Of a stretch of DNA of 64,000 bases, positions 1 to 10,704 are shown piece by piece. The stretch covers positions 62,001-126,000 of the forward strand of contig NZ_JAGSNF010000015.1 in NCBI RefSeq assembly GCF_018139485.1. Direction: 5' to 3'. The stretch's first letter is position 1. Every line of letters starts with the position of its first letter. The notes beneath the pieces were generated by a model. That model was not told where the DNA came from. It ran no database searches and saw nothing but the letters and a program-made list of their open reading frames with translations. Both the position numbers and the translations under genes were made by a program. Origin of the DNA: Phycicoccus avicenniae. GTDB taxonomy: Bacteria > Actinomycetota > Actinomycetes > Actinomycetales > Dermatophilaceae.

Positions 1-461
1 GCGACGAGGGCAAGACGATCCTCGTCTCCAGCCACCTCCTGCGCGAGGTCGAGGCGACCGTCGACGACGTCGTCATCATCGCCAACGGCCGACTCGTCCA
101 GGCCGGGACGATGGCCGACCTGCGCGGCACCGCCGGTGCGCTCGTGCGCACCTCCGACGCCGAGGCGCTCGCCGGGGCGCTGCGCGTCGCCGACGTCACG
201 AGCAGCCCCGGGGAGGAGCCGGACACCCTCGTCGCCGAGACGACCGACCTGCGGCTCGTCGGCGACGTCGCCCTGCGGGCCGGCCTGCCGGTCTACGGCC
301 TCGAGCCGCGCAGCACCGACCTCGAGCAGCTGTACTTCTCGCTCACCGAGGGCACGAACCGCAACGAGGGCGCGCAGTCCGCCGCCGACCAGCAGGTCCC
401 CCACCAGCCCGCCCCCGACCAGGATCCCGGCGCCGCGAGCGCCGAGGAGGTGTCCTCGTGA
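1..461 (+). CDS. ABC transporter ATP-binding protein, 3' part only
   Basis: This is the C-terminal end of an ABC ATPase; the gene begins before the window and is read from position 3. The visible peptide begins with the H-loop region (TILVSSHLLREVE), which holds the switch histidine, and continues with a beta-strand ending VVIIANGRLVQAGTM, as in DrrA/CcmA-type exporters. The tail after about residue 100 is polar, Gln/Pro/Ala-rich and probably unstructured. It overlaps the next gene by 4 nt, an ABC-2 permease, so the two should form one two-component exporter. The substrate cannot be told from this fragment. Confidence 0.9.
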   Translation, partial: DEGKTILVSSHLLREVEATVDDVVIIANGRLVQAGTMADLRGTAGALVRTSDAEALAGALRVADVTSSPGEEPDTLVAETTDLRLVGDVALRAGLPVYGLEPRSTDLEQLYFSLTEGTNRNEGAQSAADQQVPHQPAPDQDPGAASAEEVSS

Positions 462-1264
462 TCCCCGCCGTCCGCTCCGAGCTCCGCAAGTTCTTCAGCA
501 CCCGGCTCTGGTGGGGCATCGGCGCCGCCATGTTCCTCGCCGGGGCCGGCTTCGCGGTCATCCTCGCGATCGTCCTCACCCTCGAGGCGTCGCCCGAGGC
601 CGTCGCCGCCGGGCAGCCGACCGGCTCCCCGACCCAGGTCGCCAACAGCGTGTACACCGGCGGCATCACGATCGGGCTCACCCTGAGCCTCGTCATCGGC
701 ATCCTCCAGATCGGGTCCGAGTACCGCCACAAGACGATCACCGGCACCTTCCTCGCGATCCCCCGGCGCGGCCGCGTCATGGGCGCCAAGGTCGTCGCGC
801 TGCTGCTCATCGGGGCGGTGTACGGCGTCGTCTCGCTGCTGGGCTCCGTCGCCGCGGGTGCGACCGTGCTGAGCCTGCGCGGCGCCGACCCTTTCCCGGA
901 CGCCGAGGTGCTCCGCGCGCTGGCGCTCAGCCTCCTCGTGCTCGGGCTGTGGGCGCTCATCGGCCTCGGCATCGGCATTCTCATCCCGAACCAGGTCGCG
1001 GGACTGCTCATCTCGATCGGTGTCGTGTGGATCGTCGAGCCCCTCGCGACGTTCGCGCTCACCTTCTGGGAGTTCGGCCGCGACCACGTCGTCGCGCTGC
1101 TGCCCCAGTCGGCGACGAACGCGATCGTCGGCGGGGTGACGCAGCAGACGCCCACCGCCGCCGAGCCGCTCAGCTGGTGGGTCTCGGCCCTCGTCCTCGC
1201 GGCGTACGCCGCCGTCCTCGCGGGCGTCGGGACGGTCCGGACCCTGCGCAGCGACATCGGCTGA
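458..1264 (+). CDS. ABC-2 type transporter permease
   Basis: A 268-residue polytopic membrane protein, the membrane partner of the ATPase it overlaps (GTGA overlap, GTG start). About six hydrophobic segments are visible: near residues 20-45, 68-88, 105-135, 150-178, 182-205 and 240-258. The first cytoplasmic stretch ends in FFSTRLWWG, typical of ABC-2/NatB-like permeases, and YRHKTITGTFL lies between the second and third segments, a feature common to these proteins. It probably exports a lipophilic compound or peptide; the substrate is unknown. A strong hairpin follows the stop, so the pair ends its transcription unit here. Confidence 0.85.
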   Translation: MIPAVRSELRKFFSTRLWWGIGAAMFLAGAGFAVILAIVLTLEASPEAVAAGQPTGSPTQVANSVYTGGITIGLTLSLVIGILQIGSEYRHKTITGTFLAIPRRGRVMGAKVVALLLIGAVYGVVSLLGSVAAGATVLSLRGADPFPDAEVLRALALSLLVLGLWALIGLGIGILIPNQVAGLLISIGVVWIVEPLATFALTFWEFGRDHVVALLPQSATNAIVGGVTQQTPTAAEPLSWWVSALVLAAYAAVLAGVGTVRTLRSDIG

Positions 1265-1288
1265 CGGCTCTCGACCACCGGAGACCAC

Positions 1289-1321
1289 CGGCGACCGGCG
1301 CGGCCCTCGCGCCGGTCGCCG
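1289..1321 (+). terminator. hairpin terminator after the ABC exporter
   Basis: Two 14-nt arms (1289-1302 and 1308-1321) are perfectly complementary around a 5-nt loop. The hairpin lies 25 nt after the permease stop. There is no true T-run, only TGTT a few bases on, as is usual in high-GC actinobacteria. Confidence 0.7.
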
Positions 1322-1372
1322 CGTGTTCGAGACCACTCGGCGTGCGCCCGCTCATGGACACGGGCGAGGTAA

Positions 1373-1378
1373 TAGGCT
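1373..1378 (+). promoter_or_regulatory. probable -10 box of kgd
   Basis: TAGGCT lies 52 nt before the GTG of kgd, the same hexamer found at leaderless starts elsewhere in the window. It implies a 5' UTR of about 45 nt. No convincing -35 element was seen. Confidence 0.4.
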
Positions 1379-1430
1379 GGACTGGTCGTTTCCCGCCACC
1401 GAGACCAGCCGAGAAAGAGGCGCATAGCCC

Positions 1431-4400
1431 GTGGCCGAGCAGTCCCCGTCCAGCGATCCCCTGACAGCCTTCGGCCCCAACGAATGGCTCGTCGACGAGC
1501 TGTACGAGCAGTACAAGAGGGACAAGCACAGCGTCGACAAGGCCTGGTGGGAGTTCTTCGAGGACTACGACCCCGAGGCCGGCGCCGCACGGAGTGGCTC
1601 CGGAGGCAGCGGCTCGGGCAACGGGTCGACGAACGGCACCTCCGGCTCGCACTCCTCCGCCTCGGGCGGCGCGGAGCAGAAGGCCCCCGCCCCCGAGCGG
1701 AAGGCCGGCGCGCAGCAGAGTCCGGCGCCCGAGAAGGCGCAGGGCACCTCCTCCGCCGCGCCCGCCACCGGAGAGGACTCCGCCGGGCCCGGCAAGGAGT
1801 CGGCGAAGGACGACGCGTCGGCCAAGGAGAGCGCGAAGCAGGAGACGGCGAAGAAGGAGACGGCAGCGCCGGACACCGCGACGAAGGAGAGCGCGAAGCA
1901 GGAGAGCGCGAAGCAGGAGACCGCCACGCAGAGCGAGGAGAAGTCCTCCTCCCCCACCCCGCGCGAGCCGCAGACCCAGAAGCGCACCGGCCCGCTCGAG
2001 GAGTCCCGCGAGCAGCCGATCCGCGGGGCCGGCGCCCGGGTCGTGACGAACATGGAGGCCTCCCTCGAGGTCCCCACGGCGACGTCGGTGCGGGCCGTCC
2101 CGGCCAAGCTGCTCGTCGACAACCGCATCGTCATCAACAACCACCTGGCCCGCAGCCGCGGCGGCAAGGTGAGCTTCACCCACATCATCGGCTACGCCAT
2201 CGTCAAGGCCCTCGGCGCGATGCCGGCGATGAACAACGGCTTCTCCCACGACGAGAAGGGCAAGCCGGTCCTCGTCACCCCGGCGCACGTCAACTTCGGC
2301 CTCGCCATCGACATCGCGAAGCCCGACGGCACCCGCCAGCTCCTCGTGCCGTCGATCAAGGCCGCCGAGACGATGGACTTCGCCCACTTCTGGACCGCCT
2401 ACGAGGAGGTCGTCAAGAAGGCCCGCGGCGGCAAGCTCACCGTCGAGGACTTCGCCGGGACGACGATCTCGCTGACGAACCCCGGGACGATCGGCACCGT
2501 CCACTCGGTGCCGCGGCTCATGGCCGGCCAGGGCACGATCATCGGCGTCGGCGCGATGGACTACCCGGCCGAGTGGCAGGGCGCGAGCGACGAGACCCGC
2601 CAGCGCAACGCCGTCAGCAAGATCATGACGCTGACGAGCACCTACGACCACCGGATCATCCAGGGCGCCCAGTCCGGCGACTTCCTGCGCATCGTCCACG
2701 GCCTGCTCCTCGGCGAGGACGGCTTCTACGACGAGATCTTCGAGAGCCTGCGGATCCCCTACGAGCCGATCCGCTGGGTGCAGGACGTCTCCGCGAGCCA
2801 CGACGAGGACATCAACAAGGTCGCCCGGGTCCAGGAGCTCATCCACGCCTACCGGGTCCGCGGCCACCTCATGGCCGACACCGACCCGCTGGAGTACAAG
2901 CAGCGGCGGCACCCCGACCTCGACATCACGAACCACGGGCTCACCCTCTGGGACCTCGACCGCGACTTCGCGACCGGCGGGTTCGGCGGGGCGCCGTTCC
3001 TCAAGCTCCGCAAGATCCTCGGCATCCTGCGCGACTCGTACTGCCGCACCGTCGGCGTCGAGTACATGCACATCCAGGACCCGGAGCAGCGGCGCTGGAT
3101 CCAGGAGAAGATCGAGCGGCCGTACAACCGCTCCACCCGCGAGGAGGCCCTGCGCATCGTCCGGCGGCTCAACGCGGCCGAGGCGTTCGAGACCTTCCTC
3201 CAGACGAAGTTCGTCGGGCAGAAGCGCTTCTCCCTCGAGGGCGGCGAGTCCGTCATCGCGCTGCTCGACCGGGTGCTCTCGCGCGCCGCCGAGGACTCCC
3301 TCGACGAGGTCTGCGTCGGCATGCCGCACCGCGGCCGCCTCAACGTCCTCGCGAACATCGCCGGGAAGTCCTACGGCCAGATCTTCCGCGAGTTCGAGGG
3401 CAAGCAGGACCCGCGGTCGGTCCAGGGCTCCGGCGACGTCAAGTACCACCTCGGCACCGAGGGCGAGTTCACCGCCGAGTCCGGCGCCACGACGAAGGTC
3501 TACCTCGCGGCGAACCCGAGCCATCTCGAGGCCGTCAACCCGGTGCTCGAGGGCATCGTGCGGGCCAAGCAGGACCGGCTCAACCTCGCCGGCGAGGACT
3601 TCACCGTGCTGCCCGTGCTCCTGCACGGCGACGCCGCGTTCGCCGGGCAGGGGGTCGTCGCCGAGACGCTCAACCTGTCCCAGCTGCGCGGGTACCGCAC
3701 CGGCGGCACCGTGCACGTCGTCATCAACAACCAGGTCGGCTTCACGACCTCGCCGAGCAGCTCGCGCTCCTCGACGTACTCGACCGACGTCGCCCGGATG
3801 ATCCAGGCGCCGATCTTCCACGTCAACGGGGACGACCCCGAGGCCTGCGTCCGGGTCGCCGAGCTCGCCTACGAGTTCCGCAAGGAGTTCCACAAGGACG
3901 TCGTCATCGACCTCGTCTGCTACCGCCGGCGCGGGCACAACGAGGGCGACGACCCGTCGATGACGCAGCCGCTCATGTACAACCTCATCGAGGCCAAGCG
4001 CAGCGTCCGCAAGCTCTACACCGAGTCCCTCATCGGGCGCGGCGACATCACCGTCGAGGACGCCGAGGCGGCGCTGCGCGACTACCAGCAGCAGCTCGAG
4101 CGGGTCTTCGTCGAGACGAAGGAGGCCCTCAAGGAGGCCGACTCGCAGGGCGGCGGTCTCGAGCCGCCGGCCGCGCAGTCCCCGGAGGCCGACCACACCG
4201 AGCACTCCGCGGACGACACGGCGATCACGACCGAGACGCTCGAGCACATCGGGAAGTCCTTCGCGACGCCGCCGGCCGGCTTCACGATCCACCCGAAGCT
4301 CAAGCAGATGCTCGACAAGCGCGCCGCGAGCACCCGCGACGGCGGCATCGACTGGGGCACCGGCGAGCTCCTCGCCTTCGGCTCCCTCCTCATGGAGGGC

Positions 4401-5375
4401 ACCCCGGTCCGGCTCGCCGGCCAGGACAGCCGCCGCGGGACGTTCGTCTCGCGGCACGCGGTGCTCATCGACAAGGAGAACGCGTCGGAGTGGACCCCGC
4501 TGCTCTACCTCGGCGGCGGGCAGGCCCGGTTCTGGGTCTACGACTCGCTGCTGTCGGAGTTCGCGGCGATGGGCTTCGAGTACGGCTACTCCGTCGAGCG
4601 GCCGGACGCCCTCGTCCTGTGGGAGGCGCAGTTCGGCGACTTCTTCAACGGGGCGCAGACGATCGTCGACGAGTTCATCTCCAGCGGCGAGCAGAAGTGG
4701 GGGCAGCGCTCCTCCGTCGTCCTCCTCCTGCCGCACGGCTACGAGGGCCAGGGCCCGGACCACTCCTCGGGCCGGATCGAGCGCTTCCTCACGATGTGCG
4801 CCGAGGGCAACATGACGGTCGCGTACCCGTCGACCCCCGCGTCGTACTTCCACCTGCTGCGCCGCCAGGCCTACGCCCGCCCGCGCCGGCCGCTCATCGT
4901 CTTCACCCCGAAGTCGATGCTGCGCCTCAAGGCCGCCGCGAGCGCCCCCGAGGACTTCACGACCGGCACCTTCCAGCCCGTCCTGCCCGACCGCGGCACG
5001 ACCGACGGGGTCAGCAGGGTGCTGATCGCCGCCGGGAAGGTCGTCTACGACCTCGAGGCCGAGCGCGCCAAGCGGGAGGACACCTCGACGGCGGTCCTGC
5101 GGCTCGAGCAGTACTACCCGGTCCCCGGTGCGGCCCTGGCCCGGCAGCTGAAGCAGTACCCGGACGCCGAGGTCGTCGTCGTGCAGGACGAGCCGCAGAA
5201 CATGGGCGCCTGGCCCTTCCTCGCGCTCAACCTGCCGGAGGCGCTCGCCGAGTACGGCGAGACCCGTCCGATCCGGGTCGTGTGCCGCGCCAAGTCCGCC
5301 TCGCCGGCCGCCGGGTCGACGAAGCAGCACGCGGCGGAGCAGGCCGACATCGTCGCCCGCGCCTTCGACAGGTGA
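1431..5375 (+). CDS. kgd: multifunctional 2-oxoglutarate decarboxylase/dehydrogenase (E1 + E2 acyltransferase)
   Basis: A 1314-residue fused protein of the actinobacterial Kgd/OdhA type, which decarboxylates 2-oxoglutarate with thiamine diphosphate and carries an E2-like succinyltransferase core but no lipoyl domain. Order: a short N-terminal helix ([12 protein letters not shown], residues 18-31), a long Ala/Lys/Glu/Ser-rich linker (about 43-185) with repeated SAKQE/ETA units, the E2 core with the catalytic [10 protein letters not shown] motif near 404, then the E1 part with [10 protein letters not shown] near 732 and the TPP/Mg motif NGDDPEA near 800, ending in the transketolase C-terminal domain. 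It acts in the cytoplasmic TCA cycle. The GTG start gives the family-typical N-terminus. It stands alone, with its own promoter upstream. Confidence 0.97.
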   Translation: MAEQSPSSDPLTAFGPNEWLVDELYEQYKRDKHSVDKAWWEFFEDYDPEAGAARSGSGGSGSGNGSTNGTSGSHSSASGGAEQKAPAPERKAGAQQSPAPEKAQGTSSAAPATGEDSAGPGKESAKDDASAKESAKQETAKKETAAPDTATKESAKQESAKQETATQSEEKSSSPTPREPQTQKRTGPLEESREQPIRGAGARVVTNMEASLEVPTATSVRAVPAKLLVDNRIVINNHLARSRGGKVSFTHIIGYAIVKALGAMPAMNNGFSHDEKGKPVLVTPAHVNFGLAIDIAKPDGTRQLLVPSIKAAETMDFAHFWTAYEEVVKKARGGKLTVEDFAGTTISLTNPGTIGTVHSVPRLMAGQGTIIGVGAMDYPAEWQGASDETRQRNAVSKIMTLTSTYDHRIIQGAQSGDFLRIVHGLLLGEDGFYDEIFESLRIPYEPIRWVQDVSASHDEDINKVARVQELIHAYRVRGHLMADTDPLEYKQRRHPDLDITNHGLTLWDLDRDFATGGFGGAPFLKLRKILGILRDSYCRTVGVEYMHIQDPEQRRWIQEKIERPYNRSTREEALRIVRRLNAAEAFETFLQTKFVGQKRFSLEGGESVIALLDRVLSRAAEDSLDEVCVGMPHRGRLNVLANIAGKSYGQIFREFEGKQDPRSVQGSGDVKYHLGTEGEFTAESGATTKVYLAANPSHLEAVNPVLEGIVRAKQDRLNLAGEDFTVLPVLLHGDAAFAGQGVVAETLNLSQLRGYRTGGTVHVVINNQVGFTTSPSSSRSSTYSTDVARMIQAPIFHVNGDDPEACVRVAELAYEFRKEFHKDVVIDLVCYRRRGHNEGDDPSMTQPLMYNLIEAKRSVRKLYTESLIGRGDITVEDAEAALRDYQQQLERVFVETKEALKEADSQGGGLEPPAAQSPEADHTEHSADDTAITTETLEHIGKSFATPPAGFTIHPKLKQMLDKRAASTRDGGIDWGTGELLAFGSLLMEGTPVRLAGQDSRRGTFVSRHAVLIDKENASEWTPLLYLGGGQARFWVYDSLLSEFAAMGFEYGYSVERPDALVLWEAQFGDFFNGAQTIVDEFISSGEQKWGQRSSVVLLLPHGYEGQGPDHSSGRIERFLTMCAEGNMTVAYPSTPASYFHLLRRQAYARPRRPLIVFTPKSMLRLKAAASAPEDFTTGTFQPVLPDRGTTDGVSRVLIAAGKVVYDLEAERAKREDTSTAVLRLEQYYPVPGAALARQLKQYPDAEVVVVQDEPQNMGAWPFLALNLPEALAEYGETRPIRVVCRAKSASPAAGSTKQHAAEQADIVARAFDR

Positions 5376-5389
5376 GCGAGGCACGCCGG

Positions 5390-5395
5390 TAGGCT
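5390..5395 (+). promoter_or_regulatory. -10 box of a leaderless start (DUF6104 gene)
   Basis: TAGGCT followed by 7 nt and then the GTG at 5403. That spacing puts the transcription start on or beside the start codon. Confidence 0.5.
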
Positions 5396-5402
5396 CGCCG
5401 GC

Positions 5403-5588
5403 GTGTACTTCACCGACCGCGGGATCGAGGAGCTCCAGGCTCGTCGAGGGGACGAGGAGGTCACCTTCGACTGGCTGGCCGAGCAGCTGCAGGCGTTCGT
5501 CGACGTCCACCCGGAGTTCGAGACCCCGGTGGAACGGCTGGCGACGTGGCTCGCCCGCCTGGACGACGACGAGGACGACGACGAGTGA
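5403..5588 (+). CDS. DUF6104 family small acidic protein
   Basis: A 61-residue protein that starts MYFTDRGIEELQARRGDEEV and ends in a run of Asp/Glu. Small proteins with this beginning are common in actinobacteria and are catalogued as DUF6104; no function is known to me. The predicted structure is two or three helices followed by an acidic tail. The GTG start sits 7 nt after a TAGGCT hexamer and has no Shine-Dalgarno sequence, so it is probably leaderless. Its stop overlaps the GTG proposed for the next gene. Confidence 0.75.
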   Translation: MYFTDRGIEELQARRGDEEVTFDWLAEQLQAFVDVHPEFETPVERLATWLARLDDDEDDDE

Positions 5589-6262
5589 GCGAGGACATGG
5601 CTGACGAGCAGGGCGGCGGGGCCGCCATCGAGTTCCGGCCCAGCGCGGAGGCCGCCGTGGTCCCCGACGGTCCGCGGGACCTCGCCCTCGTCTTCCTCGG
5701 CGCGTCGCTGGTCGCCGGTGTCGGCGACCCCAAGGGCCAGGGCTGGGTGACCCGCGTCGTCGGGCGCACCCAGCACCCGGACCTGCAGCTGACCGCGTAC
5801 AACCTCGGCGTCCGCGGCGACACGACCGCCGACCTGCTCGAGCGGTGGACCGACGAGGTGCCGCGCCGCTGGTCCGGCCGGTCCGAGCGCCGGCTCGTCG
5901 TGTCCGTCGGGATGGACGACATCGCGACCGGCGTCTCGCTCGCCCGGCACCGGCTCAACCTCGCCAACCTCCTCGACGACGCCGCGAGCCAGGGCGTCGG
6001 CACGTTCGTCGTCAGCCCGCCGCCCACCGACGACCCGGAGTACAACGGGCGGCTCGAGATCCTCGTCGAGGCCCAGGCCGACGTCTGCTCCCGTCGGGGC
6101 ATCCCGTTCGTCAACTGCTTCGGCCCGCTCAAGGACCACGACCAGTGGCGCACCGACCTCGCGGCGTCGTCGGTGCCGCACCACCCGGGGCAGGCCGGCT
6201 ACGGGCTCATCGCCTGGCTCGTGTTGCACAACGGCTGGAACGAGTGGCTCCAGATCGGCTGA
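5585..6262 (+). CDS. SGNH/GDSL-type hydrolase
   Basis: A 225-residue esterase/lipase of the SGNH fold. The four blocks are visible: block I as FLGASLVAG, with the nucleophile at Ser41 (GAS replaces the usual GDS); block II as NLGVRGDTT with the Gly; block III as SVGMDD, where Asn is replaced; and a C-terminal block V around PHHPGQAGYG with the catalytic His. No signal peptide was seen, so it is cytoplasmic. The GTG at 5585 is chosen because it overlaps the previous stop and has GAGG 10 nt upstream; the ATG at 5597 is an alternative. The substrate is unknown. Confidence 0.8.
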   Translation: MSEDMADEQGGGAAIEFRPSAEAAVVPDGPRDLALVFLGASLVAGVGDPKGQGWVTRVVGRTQHPDLQLTAYNLGVRGDTTADLLERWTDEVPRRWSGRSERRLVVSVGMDDIATGVSLARHRLNLANLLDDAASQGVGTFVVSPPPTDDPEYNGRLEILVEAQADVCSRRGIPFVNCFGPLKDHDQWRTDLAASSVPHHPGQAGYGLIAWLVLHNGWNEWLQIG

Positions 6263-6331
6263 CCGCCGGTCCCACTCCCCGTTCTCCCGACCACCCGCCG
6301 ACGACCCGTCCTCACGGCACCCGCCGCGACA

Positions 6332-6465
6332 CCAGGAAGGCTTCCTGGCCGCGGAACCGGGGTGTTCACCCCGGATACGACCCCAGGAACCCTCCCTGGC
6401 GGCCGAACCGGGGTGCTCGCTCCCGCTAGGACCCCAGGAACCCTCCCTGACGGCCGCTCCAGGGT
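6332..6465. repeat. three-copy tandem repeat, 51-bp period, with inverted symmetry
   Basis: Copies begin at 6332, 6383 and 6434, exactly 51 bp apart. Each starts CCAGGAA, with CCTGG or CCTGA about ten bases on, so each unit contains a short imperfect palindrome. The first copy also contains CCGGGGTG/CACCCCGG. The array fills most of the 200-bp space between two convergent genes and the last copy runs into the stop codon of the oxidoreductase. It could act as a bidirectional terminator or be a REP-like element. No gene was found in this space. Confidence 0.7.
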
Positions 6466-7436
6466 CAGGAGACGGTGAAGACGACCTTCCCGGTGACCCG
6501 GCCGTCGACCATCCGAGCGAAGCCGTCCCGGGCCTCGGCGAGCGGCATGACGGAGTCGACGAGCGGCTCGATCCCCGCGCCGACGACGAACCGGGCGAGC
6601 GCCTCGAGCTCGGAGCGGGTGCCCATCGTCGACCCGAGCACCCGCAGCTGCTTGAAGAAGATCTTCGTCAGCTCGGCCTTGCTCGGGGCGTCGCCGGACG
6701 TCGCACCGGAGATGACGACGGTGCCTCCGGGACGCAGGCTGTTGATGCTGTGCGACCACGTCGCGGCACCGACCGTCTCGAGGACGGCGTCGACCCGCTC
6801 GGGCAGCCGCTCGCCCGAGCCGAACGCCCGGTCGGCGCCCAGCGCCACGGCCTGCTCGCCCTTGGCCTCGTCGCGGCTCGTCACCCACATCCGCAGCCCG
6901 GCGGCCGACCCGAGCTGCACCGCGGCCGTGGCGACGCCGCCCGCCGCGCCCTGGACGAGGACGGTGTCCCCCGGGCGGACCGCGGCGTTCGTGAAGAGCA
7001 TGCGGTAGGCGGTGAGCCAGGCCGTCGGCAGGCACGCCGCGTGCTCCCAGGACAGGCCCTCGGGCTTCGGGACGACGTTGGCGGCCGGGACGGCGACGAC
7101 CTCGGCGAGGGTGCCGTCGTGGACCTCGGACAGCAGGCTGCGGCGCGGGTCGAGGGTCTCGTCACCGCTCCAGCCGGGCGAGGGGACGACGGCGTGGACG
7201 AGCACCTCGTCGCCGTCCTCGGTGACCCCGGCCCCGTCGCAACCGAGGACCATCGGCAGCCGGTCGGCCGGCAGGCCCACCCCGCGCAACGACCACACGT
7301 CGTGGTGGTTCAGGGCGGCCGTGCGCAGGCGGACGGTCGTCCAGCCCTCGCGGTGCTCGGGGTCGGGCCGCTCCCCCACCTCGAGGCCGGACAGCGGGTC
7401 GTCGGCGGACTGGGCGGCGGCGTAGGCGGCGAGCAT
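6465..7436 (-). CDS. zinc-independent MDR family oxidoreductase (quinone reductase-like)
   Basis: A 323-residue medium-chain dehydrogenase/reductase. The N-terminal GroES-like domain contains NHHDVWSLRG and LGCDGAGVTEDG, followed by a Rossmann domain with the nucleotide-binding QGAAGGVATAAVQLG near residues 158-172. The structural-zinc cysteine cluster of alcohol dehydrogenases is absent, which points to quinone oxidoreductase or enoyl-reductase-like members. It should use NAD(P)H; the physiological substrate is unknown. GGAGG directly abuts the ATG, and a TAGGGT hexamer ends 6 nt before it, so the transcript may be leaderless. Confidence 0.88.
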   Translation of the reverse strand: MLAAYAAAQSADDPLSGLEVGERPDPEHREGWTTVRLRTAALNHHDVWSLRGVGLPADRLPMVLGCDGAGVTEDGDEVLVHAVVPSPGWSGDETLDPRRSLLSEVHDGTLAEVVAVPAANVVPKPEGLSWEHAACLPTAWLTAYRMLFTNAAVRPGDTVLVQGAAGGVATAAVQLGSAAGLRMWVTSRDEAKGEQAVALGADRAFGSGERLPERVDAVLETVGAATWSHSINSLRPGGTVVISGATSGDAPSKAELTKIFFKQLRVLGSTMGTRSELEALARFVVGAGIEPLVDSVMPLAEARDGFARMVDGRVTGKVVFTVS

Positions 7437-7442
7437 CCTCCG

Positions 7443-7448
7443 ACCCTA
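7443..7448 (-). promoter_or_regulatory. -10 box of the MDR oxidoreductase
   Basis: On the minus strand TAGGGT is followed by 6 nt and then the ATG at 7436. The spacing is that of a leaderless transcript. Confidence 0.4.
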
Positions 7449-7533
7449 CCCACGGCCACCACGGGAATGTCTGCTTGCGTGAGACGGTTCATGAAGCCTG
7501 GCTCCCCGGTGCCCGCACCCCCGATCCGCAGCC

Positions 7534-8517
7534 TCACGGAGCGTCCCCTGTCGTGCTGCGCAGGCCCGTCCGACGCGCGGCCCGCACATCCGGCCTCGGC
7601 CGTGAGGCCGCCCAGCGGTACGCACGCTCGACCCGGTCGAGGACCGACGGCGGATCGGCCCGCATCGAGGCCGGTGTCACGCCGACGACGACGACGCCCC
7701 GTGAGCTGAGCTCACCGTCGTCGACGACGGTGGCGTCGAAACGCCCCCTGCCGTCGTGGAACTGGCGAGAGTGCATCATGACGGCCAGCGCCACGTCGTC
7801 GAACCAGGCGTCCGGCGTGACGAGGGCGGCGCCGAGTGCGTCGACCAACGGCGGGTTCGGCCACGGCTCGGGAAGGAGCCGCGACCGACCGAGGAGCGAC
7901 AGCAGCTCGGCCTCGGGGAGCGACCACGCGCCCGACTCCGCCACCCTCAGAGCCTCCCTGGCCCGCCGACCCCATCGCCGGTTGAGCCGGTGCACCCAGG
8001 ACTCCAGATCCGCCAGGGTGACGAGGTCACGCTGCACCGCCTCGATCGTCCAGGCCGTCGCGTCCTCCTGGGAGGGAGACCAGACGGCGGCGTCGACGAC
8101 GGACCTGGCCACGCTGCTGAAGGACACCAGCTCTCCGTGGACGATGCCATCGTCCTCGAGCCAGGTGGGGCGGATGTCGGCGAACGCGTGGCGCCGTCGT
8201 CGTCTCGTCCGTGGGGTGCGGACGTGGACGGTTCCGGTGCCCGGGATGCCGCGGACGCCGTGGAAGCGGGCGGCCGATGGACCCGCGACCACGGCACCGC
8301 GGCCGCCGAGCAGCGTCGCGGCGACGAGCTGCTGACGTCGGGTCGGCGGGGAGGGGCTCAGCAGCACGACACCCGGCAGCACCAGCTGCCACCGGCGACG
8401 GCTCACGGCCCAGCGGATGCGGTCGTCGCTGACTCCCTGCTGCCGCAGCCCGGCTCGCGTCGCGACCCCGTCCGCGGAGTGCAGCGCCCGCTCCGGCTCG
8501 TCCGGGCCTCGGTCCAT
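7534..8517 (-). CDS. AbiEi/DUF559-like hypothetical protein
   Basis: About 327 residues, similar in layout to a large actinobacterial family with an AbiEi-type winged-helix N-terminus and a DUF559/Vsr-like C-terminus. The N-terminal part reads LRQQGVSDDRIRWAV then RRWQLVLPGVVLL, as in AbiEi antitoxin-like proteins. The C-terminal part (PDAWFDDVALAVMMHSRQFH and then FDATVVDDGEL) resembles the nuclease-like half, with possible acidic active-site residues. No toxin partner lies next to it, so a toxin-antitoxin role is not supported. The start is uncertain: ATG at 8517 is used, but the frame stays open upstream and a GTG lies two codons earlier. Confidence 0.6.
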   Translation of the reverse strand: MDRGPDEPERALHSADGVATRAGLRQQGVSDDRIRWAVSRRRWQLVLPGVVLLSPSPPTRRQQLVAATLLGGRGAVVAGPSAARFHGVRGIPGTGTVHVRTPRTRRRRRHAFADIRPTWLEDDGIVHGELVSFSSVARSVVDAAVWSPSQEDATAWTIEAVQRDLVTLADLESWVHRLNRRWGRRAREALRVAESGAWSLPEAELLSLLGRSRLLPEPWPNPPLVDALGAALVTPDAWFDDVALAVMMHSRQFHDGRGRFDATVVDDGELSSRGVVVVGVTPASMRADPPSVLDRVERAYRWAASRPRPDVRAARRTGLRSTTGDAP

Positions 8518-8776
8518 CGCCACAGCGTCGCGGTCATCCCCACCCCCTTCATACCCCGGGATGCTCCACCTGTGGACCACGACGGGCGGATCCACCGCCT
8601 GTGGACGGCGCCACAGCACGATGAGACTGCCGATGAAGCCCGCCCCTCGGGGACCAGGGCACCCGGGTGCTGGGCGTCATGGGCAGTCCCGTGACCGTCT
8701 GCCTGCGTCACCGTGGTGCGGCCGTGGCGGCCGGAGCACCATCAAGCCGCCGCAACGCACGCACCCACGGCCCGGG

Positions 8777-9642
8777 TCAGCCCGCCGTGGCGCGGTCGCC
8801 GAAGAGCACCGGCGCGGCACGGTGCAGTGCGTCACGCCAGTCCGGCAGCGGATCGAGCCCGTGGGCCGCCCACATGTCGTGCGCGAGCACGCTGTAGGAG
8901 GGGCGCGGCGCGGGCCGGGGGAACTCCTCCGTCGTCACCGGCTGGACCCGGTCGGGGTCGGCCCCGATCTCCTCGAGGACCGCGCGCGCCAGGCCGTGCC
9001 ACGACGTCTCCCCCGCGTTCGTCCCGTGCCAGATGCCGAACGGGGCCCCTGCCTCGACGACCCGGGCGATGCCCTCGGCGAGGTCGACGGTCCACGTCGG
9101 CTGTCCCACCTGGTCGGCGACGAAGCCGAAGGTCTCGCGGTCCGCGGCGAGGCGGGCGACCGTCGCCGGGATGCTCGGACCGTGCGCGCCGTAGAGCCAC
9201 GCGGTCCGCACGACCCAGGACCGCGGGCACTCCGCCCGCACGGCCCACTCCCCCGCGGCCTTCGTCCGCCCGTAGGCGGAGGCAGGGGCGACCGCCGCGT
9301 CGGCCGGCCACGGCTCGGCGCCGTCCCCGGCGACGACGTAGTCCGTCGACACCTGGACGAGGGAGGCGCCCTCGGCGGCGACGGCCCGGGCCAGCGTCGC
9401 GGCCCCGGCGGCGTTGACCGCGAAGGCGGTGGCCTCGTCGTCCTCGGCCGCGTCGACCGCGGTGTACGCGGCGCAGTTGACCACGACGTCGTGGCCGGCG
9501 ACGGCCGCCGCGCACGAGCGCGGGTCGAGGATGTCGACCTCGGGCAGGTCGGCCCCCGTCACCTCGTGGCCACGGTCGCGCAGGACCGCGACGAGGTCGG
9601 TGCCGAGCATGCCGGCGGCGCCGACGACGAGCCAGCGCGCCA

Positions 9643-9643
<1 letters not shown>
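8777..9643 (-). CDS. rfbD: dTDP-4-dehydrorhamnose reductase
   Basis: A 288-residue short-chain reductase catalysing the last step of dTDP-L-rhamnose synthesis (reduction of dTDP-6-deoxy-L-lyxo-4-hexulose with NAD(P)H). The Rossmann motif is at the N-terminus ([12 protein letters not shown]), followed by the conserved [10 protein letters not shown] segment and the catalytic [11 protein letters not shown] (Tyr-x-x-x-Lys) near residue 120. The ATG overlaps the stop of rfbB as TGATG, so the pair is translationally coupled. The upstream open frame belongs to rfbB. Rhamnose is used in actinobacterial cell-wall polysaccharide. Confidence 0.95.
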
Positions 9644-10662
<1,019 letters not shown>

Positions 10663-10690
10663 CGTGCGTCGGACGGGCGGAGGACACCGT

Positions 10691-10696
10691 TAGGCT
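10691..10696 (+). promoter_or_regulatory. -10 box of rfbAC
   Basis: TAGGCT is followed by 8 nt and the ATG of rfbA. With the -10 of rfbBD only 28 bp away, the two -35 regions must overlap, so the polymerases probably compete. Confidence 0.5.
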
Positions 10697-10704
10697 CGGC
10701 GCCC

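Noticed and set aside
1170-5510. A 1446-codon open frame on the minus strand opposite kgd, and similar long frames opposite other genes (for example 15256-17871)
   Set aside because: They mirror the third-position GC bias of the real gene, are made of Arg/Gly/Ala/Val repeats, and show no domain, ribosome site or conserved motif.
7534-8517. Toxin-antitoxin system based on the AbiEi-like N-terminus
   Set aside because: No AbiEii-type nucleotidyltransferase gene lies beside it, and single proteins of this layout are widespread in actinobacteria.
8518-8776. CTGTGGA repeats as DnaA boxes or a replication origin
   Set aside because: Only two partial matches, no dnaA/dnaN nearby and no AT-rich stretch.
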